From: an uncultured Cohaesibacter sp.
GTDB lineage: Bacteria; Pseudomonadota; Alphaproteobacteria; Rhizobiales; Cohaesibacteraceae
DNA: 64,000 bases
Reading direction: 5' to 3'
Assembly (NCBI RefSeq): GCF_963682185.1
Contig: NZ_OY821667.1
Coordinates: 2,356,001-2,420,000, forward strand
Shown: positions 56,653-64,000 of the stretch, one piece after another
Layout: each line of letters opens with the position of its first letter
Position numbering within the stretch: the stretch's first letter is position 1
Made by a program: the position numbers and the translations under genes
The notes under the pieces: generated by a model
Databases searched by the model: none
What the model saw: only the letters and a program-made list of their open reading frames with translations
What the model was told of the DNA's origin: nothing

Positions 56653-57342
56653 GTGAGTAACCAACCATTGACTCTTCAAGAAGACACAAAGCTTTTAAGC
56701 GTTCATAATTTGGGATGTATCCGAGGCGGCCGTCCTGTCATCGAAAATATTTCCTTCGACCTGCCCGGAGGCAAGGCGCTTGTGGTGACCGGCCCCAACG
56801 GCATAGGAAAATCATCCCTGCTGCGCACATTGGCGGGTCTCATCAAGGCCCATGCCGGTTCCATGACGCTTGAGGGGGCCGAGGACGACCTTTCCGTCGG
56901 CCAGCAAGCCCATTATTTCGGACATGCCGACGCTATCAAGCCAGCCCTGTCTTGCAGGGAAAATCTCAAATTCTGGCAAACCTATTATGGCCACCCGACC
57001 CGTAGTCCCTATCAGGCAATGATCGAAGTGGGGATCGAGGATCTCATCGACCTGCCTGCGGCCTATCTCTCCGCCGGTCAGCGCCGCCGTCTGTCGCTGG
57101 CGCGCCTGCTTGTCAGCTACCGCCCCCTCTGGCTGCTCGATGAACCGACCTCGGCGCTCGACAAGGCATCCGAACACAAGCTGGAGGTTCTGATGGCAGA
57201 GCATTTGATTGAGGGCGGCCTGATCATTGCCGCCACCCATGCGCCTCTTGGACTGGTCGACCCACTGCGCCTGCATCTTGACCGCAATCTTGCCAGCGAG
57301 CCCGCGCTTGATGACGCTTTGAGCGAACCAACCGCCCACTAG
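56653..57342 (+). CDS. ccmA: Heme exporter ATP-binding protein CcmA
   Basis: The 229-residue ABC ATPase of the cytochrome c maturation machinery drives release of holo-CcmE from the CcmBCD complex. Walker A is GPNGIGKSS (47-55), the signature reads LSAGQRRRLSLARLL, and Walker B is LWLLDEPTSALD. The start is a GTG at 56653, with only a weak ribosome site. ccmB follows after 11 bases. The ccmABCDG order is standard for alphaproteobacteria; ccmE, ccmF and ccmH are elsewhere. Confidence 0.93.
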   Translation: MSNQPLTLQEDTKLLSVHNLGCIRGGRPVIENISFDLPGGKALVVTGPNGIGKSSLLRTLAGLIKAHAGSMTLEGAEDDLSVGQQAHYFGHADAIKPALSCRENLKFWQTYYGHPTRSPYQAMIEVGIEDLIDLPAAYLSAGQRRRLSLARLLVSYRPLWLLDEPTSALDKASEHKLEVLMAEHLIEGGLIIAATHAPLGLVDPLRLHLDRNLASEPALDDALSEPTAH

Positions 57343-57353
57343 GAGAGCAGAAT

Positions 57354-58022
57354 ATGTCAGCCATGGGTGCCCTCTTTGCACGGGATCTGAAATTGTCCAT
57401 CCGGATCGGCGGCGGTGCGCTCATGGGCGTGCTGTTTTTCCTGATCGTCGTCACCATCTTTCCCTTCGCCGTGGGGCCGGATCTCAATCTTCTTGCCCGC
57501 ATCGGCCCGGCCATTCTATGGATCGGAGCCCTGCTGGCGACGCTGCTAAGCCTTGATCGTCTGTTTCAGGCAGATCAGGAAGACGGCACGCTGGATCTGC
57601 TGCTGCTTGGCGAACATCCGCTGGAGCTGGTGGTGCTGGTCAAATGCGCAGCTCAATGGATCTCCACCGGCCTGCCTCTGGTGGTCGCAACCCCGCTTCT
57701 ATCGCTGTTTCTCAATGTGGAGCCGGTCGGCATTGCCGCCGTAACAGCCACCTTACTTGTCGGCACGCCAGCACTCACGCTCATTGGCGCGGTGGGCGCG
57801 GCCCTGACGGTGATCCTGAGGCGCGGCGGTTTGCTGCTTTCGATTCTCATTCTGCCGCTGACGATCCCGGTGCTGATCTTTGGTGTCAGCGCATCCCTTG
57901 GCGCGGTCACAGATCCCGCACCCTTTGATACGCCATTCTACATTCTGTGCGGCCTATCGCTTCTCTATCTGGTAATCGGCCCCGTGGCCGCCGCAGCCGC
58001 CTTGAGGAGTTCGCAGGAATAG
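57354..58022 (+). CDS. ccmB: Heme exporter membrane protein CcmB
   Basis: The 222-residue protein has six hydrophobic helices, starting ALFARDLKLSIRIGGGALMG and containing LDRLFQADQEDGTLDLLLLG, the CcmB signature, and PLVVATPLLSLFLNVE. It is the membrane partner of CcmA. It begins 11 bases after ccmA and after an AGGAGA site. A 154-base gap to ccmC contains no gene but a few small inverted repeats. Confidence 0.95.
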   Translation: MSAMGALFARDLKLSIRIGGGALMGVLFFLIVVTIFPFAVGPDLNLLARIGPAILWIGALLATLLSLDRLFQADQEDGTLDLLLLGEHPLELVVLVKCAAQWISTGLPLVVATPLLSLFLNVEPVGIAAVTATLLVGTPALTLIGAVGAALTVILRRGGLLLSILILPLTIPVLIFGVSASLGAVTDPAPFDTPFYILCGLSLLYLVIGPVAAAAALRSSQE

Positions 58023-58176
58023 CAGAAAGTCGGCGCGCAAAAGCCGCTTTGTTACAAAATCGTAATTCGCGCGCCTTTCATCTCGTGATATTTGTCTAGA
58101 AACCCGGCGCGCTTTTCGGCGACCAACCGAACAAGCCGCCCCCTTCGCGGGGCTCGACCAGACCGCAGGACGCTTG

Positions 58177-58995
58177 ATGACTGAGACCAAACAAACATCT
58201 TTCCGGATTAGAGATCTGGCCAATCCAACGCGCTTTCTCGCGTTGCTTGACAAGATCATGATCCCGCTCGTTATTCTCACGGTGGTCGTTATCGGCGTCG
58301 GGCTCTATATGGCGTTGTTTGATTCCCCGGAAGACTATCAGCAAGGCGCCACGGTCCGGATCATGTATATCCATGTGCCTGCAGCGTGGCTGGCCATGTT
58401 CGCCTATACCATGATGACCATTTCCGCCCTCGGCACGCTGGTCTGGAAGCACCCGCTCGCCGATGTTTCGGCCAAGGCCGCCGCCCCTCTGGGCGCAGCC
58501 TTCACCTTCGTGTGCCTGACCACCGGCAGTTTCTGGGGCAAGCCCATGTGGGGCACATGGTGGGTCTGGGATGCCCGGCTCACCTCCATGCTCATTCTGC
58601 TGATCATCTATCTGGGGCTCATCGCCCTCTGGCACGCCATCGAAGACCCGATCAAGGCAGGTAAGGCCGTCGCCATCCTCACGCTTGTGGGCTTTATCAT
58701 TATCCCGATCATCAAATTCTCGGTCGACTGGTGGAGCACCCTGCATCAACCGGCCAGCGTCTTCACACTCGAAGGGCCCAAGATGGACAATTCCATGTTG
58801 ATCCCCTTGATGGTGATGGCAATCGGCTTCACGCTGCTTTTCACCGTGTTGCATTTCAAGGCCATGAAAAACGAGATCCTGCGACGCCGTATCCGCTCGA
58901 TGCAAATGCAGGCCGCCCGTCAGGTCGCCTCCGGCAATCGGGCCGCAGCCACTCAGACAGCCAGCCCTTCCACCGGTCCTACGGCCTCACACTGA
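58177..58995 (+). CDS. ccmC: Heme-handling protein CcmC
   Basis: The 272-residue membrane protein has six helices and the WWD-type heme-handling motif, GKPMWGTWWVWDARLTSMLI. A conserved His lies in IMYIHVPAAWLAMF and another in WWSTLHQPASVF. It transfers heme to CcmE. GCAGGA precedes the ATG at 58177. The C-terminal tail (AASGNRAAATQTASPST-like) is polar and extended. ccmD follows 52 bases later. Confidence 0.95.
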   Translation: MTETKQTSFRIRDLANPTRFLALLDKIMIPLVILTVVVIGVGLYMALFDSPEDYQQGATVRIMYIHVPAAWLAMFAYTMMTISALGTLVWKHPLADVSAKAAAPLGAAFTFVCLTTGSFWGKPMWGTWWVWDARLTSMLILLIIYLGLIALWHAIEDPIKAGKAVAILTLVGFIIIPIIKFSVDWWSTLHQPASVFTLEGPKMDNSMLIPLMVMAIGFTLLFTVLHFKAMKNEILRRRIRSMQMQAARQVASGNRAAATQTASPSTGPTASH

Positions 58996-59047
58996 CGCGC
59001 AAAGACGCCTGAGATTCTCGGGGCAAAAGCAGAGCAAGGAGAACAGC

Positions 59048-59227
59048 ATGTTTGGAAATTACGCCGGTTTCATTCTCGCCTCCTATGGCGTCACCGCTGC
59101 AACCATCCTTGTCTTGATCCTGTGGGTCCTGCTGGATGGGCGCAAACAGACCAAAATTCTGGCCCAATTGCATGAGAGAGGTATTCATCGCCGCTCCGAA
59201 CGCGCGCAAGCATCCACGCTTTCCTAA
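59048..59227 (+). CDS. ccmD: Heme exporter protein CcmD
   Basis: The 59-residue protein has one membrane helix (ASYGVTAATILVLILWVLLD) and a basic tail, starting MFGNYAGFILASYG, the family pattern. CcmD stabilises CcmC/CcmAB with holo-CcmE. AAGGAGAA lies about seven bases before the ATG. The gene is shorter than most ORF cut-offs but its position between ccmC and ccmG is decisive. Confidence 0.9.
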   Translation: MFGNYAGFILASYGVTAATILVLILWVLLDGRKQTKILAQLHERGIHRRSERAQASTLS

Positions 59228-59263
59228 TCTGACACGTCACATCCTGCGAGCAGAATAACCAGC

Positions 59264-59917
59264 ATGAGCGAAGACAACAAAACGCCCGAAAACCAGACGA
59301 CCGAACAAGCGCCAAGCGAAGAGGCGGCCCCTTCCAAGCGCGGGTTCAATATCTTTATCCTGCTGCCATTGCTCATCTTTGTCGGTATGGCACTGCTGTT
59401 TGGCTATCAGATGCAATTCGGGCGCAACCCCAATGAAGTGCCCAGCGTGCTGATCAACAAGCCTGCGCCGCAGTTTGACCTGCCGCCGCTGGATGCCAGC
59501 TTCGGCATTCGCCGCCCCGATGGCGGCATCATTCCCGGTTTCAAGACCGAGGATTTCAAGGAAAAGGTTGCCGTCGTCAATGTCTGGGCATCCTGGTGTC
59601 CCACCTGCCGCGATGAACATCCGCTGCTCATCGAGATGACCAATGACAATCGCTTCGACCTCATCGGCCTTGCCTACAAGGACGAACCGGCCAACTCGGC
59701 CCGCTTCCTGAAAAATCACGGAAACCCGTTTGACAAGATAGGCATGGATGTTTCAGGCCGCGTCGGCATCGACTGGGGCGTCTATGGCGCACCGGAAACC
59801 TTCATTGTCGATAAAAAAGGCATCATCCGCTACAAGCATATCGGCGCCCTGACCAAACGATCCATCGCCGAAAATTTCATGCCCAAACTGGAAGAGATTC
59901 TGGCGGAAGCAAACTAG
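59264..59917 (+). CDS. ccmG: Thiol:disulfide interchange protein CcmG/DsbE
   Basis: The 217-residue thioredoxin-fold protein is anchored to the inner membrane (FILLPLLIFVGMALLFGY) and faces the periplasm. The redox site is Cys112-Pro-Thr-Cys115 in ASWCPTCRDEHP. The GVYGAPETFIVDKKG segment holds the cis-Pro loop. It reduces apocytochrome c cysteines for heme attachment. The first 25 residues are polar and acidic. It ends the ccm cluster in this window. Confidence 0.95.
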   Translation: MSEDNKTPENQTTEQAPSEEAAPSKRGFNIFILLPLLIFVGMALLFGYQMQFGRNPNEVPSVLINKPAPQFDLPPLDASFGIRRPDGGIIPGFKTEDFKEKVAVVNVWASWCPTCRDEHPLLIEMTNDNRFDLIGLAYKDEPANSARFLKNHGNPFDKIGMDVSGRVGIDWGVYGAPETFIVDKKGIIRYKHIGALTKRSIAENFMPKLEEILAEAN

Positions 59918-59994
59918 TACACCAGACTATCAACCCTTAGTTTATCATTGACTGCATCACACCATTATTCAAGTATTGGAAATGGAGGTGCAAT

Positions 59995-60483
59995 ATGAAA
60001 AAACTATTACTAATTTTCGCGCTACTTGTTTCAGCTTGTGTACCCACGCGAGAAATCGAAAGCCCGTTTGATCCTGCAGAAGCAATGATCATCCGCCAGC
60101 AAGGCAAGGCAACGATTAGCGGCCAAGCTTTTTTGCGGCGAAATGACGGCATGGTCGTTTATGCTGCGGGCAGTACCGTAACTTTAATACCCAAGACGAA
60201 ATACACCATGGAAAGAATGTTTCTTATCTATGGCGGAGCGAAACTTACCAGATACCAACCCAATTTCAAAAACACGCCCGCAGAATATTATGCGTATATG
60301 AAGCAAACCAAAGCGGATGGGGAAGGCAAATTCACCTTTGAAAGCATTGCACCCGGGGCTTACTACATAGTGGTTCCAGTCACATGGAACGTTGGAGGCA
60401 TCCAACAAGGCGGCAGCTTGATGGAAGAGATCGCAGTTTCCAGTACAGATACAGAAATAAACACGATTATGACTGGGCAATGA
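59995..60483 (+). CDS. Hypothetical lipoprotein
   Basis: The 162-residue protein starts with a lipoprotein signal: MKKLLLIFALLVSAC, with Cys15 as the lipidated residue. The mature part is beta-rich with a segment like a carboxypeptidase-regulatory fold (ATISGQAFLRRNDGMVVYA, then GKFTFESIAPGAYYIVVPV). An AATGGAGG site precedes the ATG. A/T content is higher than that of the neighbouring ccm genes, hinting at a different origin. The family name is not recognised. Confidence 0.75.
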   Translation: MKKLLLIFALLVSACVPTREIESPFDPAEAMIIRQQGKATISGQAFLRRNDGMVVYAAGSTVTLIPKTKYTMERMFLIYGGAKLTRYQPNFKNTPAEYYAYMKQTKADGEGKFTFESIAPGAYYIVVPVTWNVGGIQQGGSLMEEIAVSSTDTEINTIMTGQ

Positions 60484-60507
60484 TACTTTAAGTAGATCTA
60501 GAAAGAT

Positions 60508-60536
60508 AAAAAGGGGCTGAAAAGCCCCATTTTTTT
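60508..60536. terminator. Bidirectional terminator between the lipoprotein and yciB
   Basis: GGGGCT (60513-60518) pairs with AGCCCC (60523-60528), with A residues before and T residues after. Confidence 0.9.
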
Positions 60537-60554
60537 GCATTGCGAACAGCCGGC

Positions 60555-61223
60555 TCAGGCTTCTTCTTCCTTGCCCGGCGCGTAGCGATTGAGCAGGGGC
60601 ATCTGGAAGGCCCCGAAAACCATCGTCAGCGGCATGACACCAAAGACCTTGAAGTCCACCCAGACGTCGGTGGAGAAATTGCGCCAGACAATCTCGTTGA
60701 GGAACGCCAGCACAAAGAAGAAAATGCCCCAGCGAATGGTCAGAATGCGCCAGCCTTCTGCATTGAGCTCAAACACGGAATCAAACACATAGCCCAGCAG
60801 GCTCTTGCCAAACAGCAAGCCCCCAAGCAGAACCGATCCGAACAGCACATTAACGATGGTCGGTTTCATCTTGATGAAGGTGTCATCCTGAAGATAAAGC
60901 GTCAGCCCTCCGAAAATGAACACCACAACTCCGGTAACCATCGGCATCACGGGCAGCTTACCAAGCTTGACTCGGGAAATGACCAGAGAGATCACTGTGG
61001 CAACCATGAAACAGGCTGTGGCGATGAAAATCGGCTTCATGCCAGCAAGCGCCGGTATCCAGTCTGCCAGCATTTCGCCCTTGGCATTGGCAAAAAAGAA
61101 AATGACCAGAGGCCCCAGCTCCAGAACCAGCTTGAGAAGCTGTGCCTTGTCCAACTGCGGTTCTCCTCCCTGTTGAGAGGCTTCCCCAGAAGTGTCTTTG
61201 CCGGGATATTCGGAATTGCTCAT
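60555..61223 (-). CDS. yciB: Inner membrane septation protein YciB (IspZ)
   Basis: The 222-residue membrane protein has about five or six helices: [61 protein letters not shown], then [20 protein letters not shown] and a late [14 protein letters not shown]. This matches IspZ/YciB, important for cell envelope and septum formation. It follows ftsY on the same strand after 48 bases. Confidence 0.93.
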   Translation of the reverse strand: MSNSEYPGKDTSGEASQQGGEPQLDKAQLLKLVLELGPLVIFFFANAKGEMLADWIPALAGMKPIFIATACFMVATVISLVISRVKLGKLPVMPMVTGVVVFIFGGLTLYLQDDTFIKMKPTIVNVLFGSVLLGGLLFGKSLLGYVFDSVFELNAEGWRILTIRWGIFFFVLAFLNEIVWRNFSTDVWVDFKVFGVMPLTMVFGAFQMPLLNRYAPGKEEEA

Positions 61224-61271
61224 GCTATGCCTTTATCTGACTGTTCAATATGCCTGCGAACAGGCCTGTTC

Positions 61272-62828
61272 TCAATTGTCTGCCAATCCGGCAATGGCTC
61301 GTGCGAAATCGCGTGATGCGAATGGCTCCAGATCATCAACGCCCTCGCCAACACCGATGAAATGCACCGGCACCTTGTGCTTGGCTGAAATGGCAACGAG
61401 AATGCCACCTCGCGCCGTGCCGTCCAGCTTGGTCATGACAAGGCCCGTCACACCCGCCATCTTGGTGAAGACCTCGACCTGATTGAGCGCATTCTGCCCC
61501 GTGGTCGCATCCAGCACCAACAGCACCGAGTGCGGGGCCGCTTCATCATGCTTCTTGATCACACGGACGATCTTTTCCAGCTCGGCCATCAGCTCGGTGC
61601 GATTTTGTAATCGCCCGGCCGTATCGATCAGAAGAACATCCATGTCCTTCTCTTTCGCTTCCAACATGGCATCATAAGCCAACCCGGCGGCATCAGCCCC
61701 CACTGCTCGGGCAATCACAGGCGCGCCCGTGCGTTCGCCCCAGACCTTCAGCTGGTCAATGGCAGCCGCTCGGAAGGTATCACCAGCGGCCATCATGACC
61801 TTTTTGCCATCGGCGCGGAATTTCTGTGCCAGCTTGCCAATCGTGGTGGTCTTGCCTGCGCCATTGACCCCGATCATCAGGACCACATGCGGACCGCTGG
61901 CCGGTTTGGTGATATCCAGCGGCTTGGCCACCGGCTCCAGCACCTTGTCCACCTCGTCGGCGAGAATTTCCTGTACTTCCTTGTCAGACACTTCCTTGTT
62001 GTAGCGCCCGTCTGAAAGGCGCTCCGTGATCGTCATCGCCGTTTCCACGCCAAGGTCGGCCTGAATGAGAATGTCTTCCAGATCCTGCAGGGTGTCGTCA
62101 TCAAGCTTGCGCTTGGTAAAGATCGAGCTGATCCCTTCGCCCAACGCCCCTGAAGAGCGCGACAGCCCCTGTTTGAGCCGCTCGAACCATGAGAGCTTTT
62201 TCGTTGGCTTTTCTGCTTCTTCAGTCGCTGTTGCTGGCTCAACGACTGGTTCAATCACGTCAGCGGCGGCGTCCGCAGGTGCGCTTTCGGCAGCGATCTC
62301 TGAAAGCTCAGGCTCCTCAGCCACTGCCTCAATAGCTTCTTCCGGTCCGTCTTCCTCGGCAACTGGTGCGTCTAGTGGTGCAGGGGCCTCTTCCAAGGAA
62401 GCATCATCAATAGCGGGGTACGGCTCAACCGCAACGCTCTCATCGACCACATCCTCTTCCAGAACAACGGCTTCTTCCGCTTCAAGCGCGGCCAGATCGG
62501 CCTCGGAGACAGCCTCACCGACTTCCTCTCCCAGCTTGTCTTCGGCGAGCTCCTCGGCGTCGGCTGCAACGGCTCCGGCAGGGACATCCCCGCCCATGAT
62601 GGCAACATCGACTTCTTCGACATCATCGCCAGCATTGCCTGTATCGTCATCAGCAAGCGCAACCGGCGCTTCAGCTTCGGTCTCGACAGGCGTCGCTTCC
62701 GTCGCCTCCTGGGCAGGATCGGCAACATCCTCGCCTTCCGCCTCCAGAGCCTTGTCCTTGACTTGCTCTTCGGGCGTGTTCTCCTCGGACGAGCCGAACA
62801 AACGCGAGAAAAATCCTTTTTTGGCCAC
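61272..62828 (-). CDS. ftsY: Signal recognition particle receptor FtsY
   Basis: The 518-residue SRP receptor delivers nascent membrane proteins to the translocon. An unusually long acidic, Ala/Glu-rich N-terminal A-domain covers about residues 10-210. The NG GTPase follows: KLSWFERLKQGLSRSSGAL, G1 GVNGAGKTTT near 319-328, DTAGRLQNRTELMAEL, TKLDGTARGG, and the C-terminal FIGVGEGVDDLEPF. It sits between mtaB (66 bases upstream) and yciB, a common alphaproteobacterial order. Confidence 0.96.
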   Translation of the reverse strand: MAKKGFFSRLFGSSEENTPEEQVKDKALEAEGEDVADPAQEATEATPVETEAEAPVALADDDTGNAGDDVEEVDVAIMGGDVPAGAVAADAEELAEDKLGEEVGEAVSEADLAALEAEEAVVLEEDVVDESVAVEPYPAIDDASLEEAPAPLDAPVAEEDGPEEAIEAVAEEPELSEIAAESAPADAAADVIEPVVEPATATEEAEKPTKKLSWFERLKQGLSRSSGALGEGISSIFTKRKLDDDTLQDLEDILIQADLGVETAMTITERLSDGRYNKEVSDKEVQEILADEVDKVLEPVAKPLDITKPASGPHVVLMIGVNGAGKTTTIGKLAQKFRADGKKVMMAAGDTFRAAAIDQLKVWGERTGAPVIARAVGADAAGLAYDAMLEAKEKDMDVLLIDTAGRLQNRTELMAELEKIVRVIKKHDEAAPHSVLLVLDATTGQNALNQVEVFTKMAGVTGLVMTKLDGTARGGILVAISAKHKVPVHFIGVGEGVDDLEPFASRDFARAIAGLADN

Positions 62829-62894
62829 GATCCTACTCCCTGATCGAAAAACGCGCTCGAAAGCGCAAGGCGGCGCGCATCTATATGCGGACGA

Positions 62895-64000
62895 TCAAAG
62901 CCCGACCGCCATCAAATGGCGTTGGCTGGCATCCACGACGCGCGCAGCAACAATATCACCTGAATCGCCTTCTGCAATCTCCGTAAGCGTAAATTGCTCA
63001 GTGCGGGCAAGACCTTTCCCCTCCACAAGCAATCGCACCTCACGCCCGATCTGGCTTTGAAGATGGCGCTGCAGAGCCGCTTCCCCCGCTTCACGCAACC
63101 GGGCAGCTCGTTCGCGAATGATAGGACCACGCACCTGCGGCATCCGCGCTGCGGGTGTTCCGGGCCGAGCGGAATATGGGAAGACATGCAAATGGGTCAA
63201 ATCGCACTCTTCGACAATATCAAGGCTGCGCTGGAACATCTCTTCGGTCTCGGTTGGGAAACCGACAATGATATCCGCCCCGAACACCATATCCGGCCGC
63301 AACGCGCGCACATCCTTGCAGAAGGCAATGGTATGCTCGCGATTATGTCGCCGTTTCATGCGTTTGAGGATCATATTGTCACCCGACTGCAACGAGAGAT
63401 GCAGATGCGGCATCAGGCGCTCTTCATTGGCAATGCAGTCCATCAGGTCCGGATCGGCCTCGATGGAATCAATCGATGAAATGCGCAGGCGCGGCAGATC
63501 CGGCACATGCTTGAGAATGGACTTGACCAACGTGCCCAACTTGGGCTGACCGGGCAGATCTGCCCCGTAAGAGGTGATATCCACGCCCGTGAGCACCACT
63601 TCCGCATAGCCATTTTCGACCAACTTGGTGATCTGCTCGACAATTGGCCCCATCGCAACGGAGCGGGAATTGCCCCGCCCGAAGGGAATGATGCAGAAGG
63701 TGCAGCGATGGTCGCAGCCATTCTGGATCTGCACGAAGGCACGGGTGCGCCCTTCCAGCCCGTCAATCAGATGCAGCGCCGTTTCGCGCACGCTCATGAT
63801 GTCGTTGACACGGATCTTCTCTGGTAGCGGCACACCGAAATCAGGCACGGCCTTATAGCTCTCGGCCCGCAATTTCTCATCGTTGCCAAGCACCAGATCC
63901 ACCTCTTCCATGGAGGCAAAACGCTCGCTCTCGGTCTGCGCGGCGCAGCCGGTCACGATGATGCGGGCATCGGGATTGTCCCTCTTGGCCTTGCGAATCT
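62895..64000 (-). CDS. mtaB: tRNA t6A37 methylthiotransferase MtaB (5' end outside the window)
   Basis: The visible 367 residues are the C-terminal part of a MiaB/RimO-family radical-SAM methylthiotransferase. The reading frame continues to the window edge, with IIVTGCAAQTESERFA from the N-terminal UPF0004 domain. The radical-SAM cysteines are in NGCDHRCTFCIIPFGRG. MtaB-type text includes LTGVDITSYG, HLSLQSGDNMILKRMKRRHN and VFPYSARPGTPAARMPQ. A TRAM-like end is present (GREVRLLVEGKGLARTEQFT). It methylthiolates t6A37 of tRNA. ftsY follows closely. Confidence 0.93.
   Translation of the reverse strand, partial: IRKAKRDNPDARIIVTGCAAQTESERFASMEEVDLVLGNDEKLRAESYKAVPDFGVPLPEKIRVNDIMSVRETALHLIDGLEGRTRAFVQIQNGCDHRCTFCIIPFGRGNSRSVAMGPIVEQITKLVENGYAEVVLTGVDITSYGADLPGQPKLGTLVKSILKHVPDLPRLRISSIDSIEADPDLMDCIANEERLMPHLHLSLQSGDNMILKRMKRRHNREHTIAFCKDVRALRPDMVFGADIIVGFPTETEEMFQRSLDIVEECDLTHLHVFPYSARPGTPAARMPQVRGPIIRERAARLREAGEAALQRHLQSQIGREVRLLVEGKGLARTEQFTLTEIAEGDSGDIVAARVVDASQRHLMAVGL

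Overview
The window reads as ordinary chromosomal DNA from an alphaproteobacterium of the Hyphomicrobiales (Rhizobiales). Clues are ethylmalonyl-CoA pathway genes (mesaconyl-CoA hydratase, a malyl-CoA thioesterase-like protein), a 180-kDa-type NAD-glutamate dehydrogenase, an IalB-family protein, DUF1737, SDHAF4/DUF1674 beside htpX, the rsmB-heparinase-purH order, and a DUF1127 gene followed by CCUCCUCCC hairpins. A marine Cohaesibacter-like genus would fit, but that is a guess from protein flavour, not a measurement. I saw no rRNA, tRNA, CRISPR array, insertion sequence or prophage.

Layout. 0-4 kb: CoA-ester genes (mch, mcl2-like plus DUF1737), a siderophore-interacting flavoprotein and an acetyltransferase. 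4-7 kb: FAD oxidoreductase and pyridoxal kinase in tandem, then a beta-carbonic anhydrase. 7-12 kb: amino-acid biosynthesis (asd, argC, leuD, leuB); asd is preceded by an unannotated threonine-rich leader peptide and foldable RNA. 12-21 kb: MFS transporter with divergent LysR regulator, the giant glutamate dehydrogenase, and a DapC-like aminotransferase. 21-31 kb: ftsK, a LolA-like protein, exonuclease III, rsmB, heparinase II/III-like protein, purH. 31-32 kb: a 51-codon DUF1127 gene followed by an array of three hairpins, each displaying an anti-Shine-Dalgarno loop. 32-41 kb: mixed genes (YkvA, quinone oxidoreductase, SpoU methyltransferase, IalB, rlmN, small membrane proteins, LysR, PAP2), including a 50-codon unknown ORF with a strong ribosome binding site. 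41-50 kb: argG, fucU-like, DUF1643, typA, DUF6122, htpX, SDHAF4, aldo-keto reductase. 50-56 kb: EamA, DUF1989, RDD, GNAT and a long acnB. 56-60 kb: cytochrome c maturation genes ccmABCDG. 60-64 kb: lipoprotein, yciB, ftsY and mtaB (cut by the window edge).

Most transcription units end in clear hairpin terminators, many of them shared by convergent genes. The best second-look items are the asd threonine leader, the DUF1127/CCUCCUCCC RNA, the 50-codon ORF at 39994, and acnB, whose length and N-terminus look like the Bacteroidetes type.
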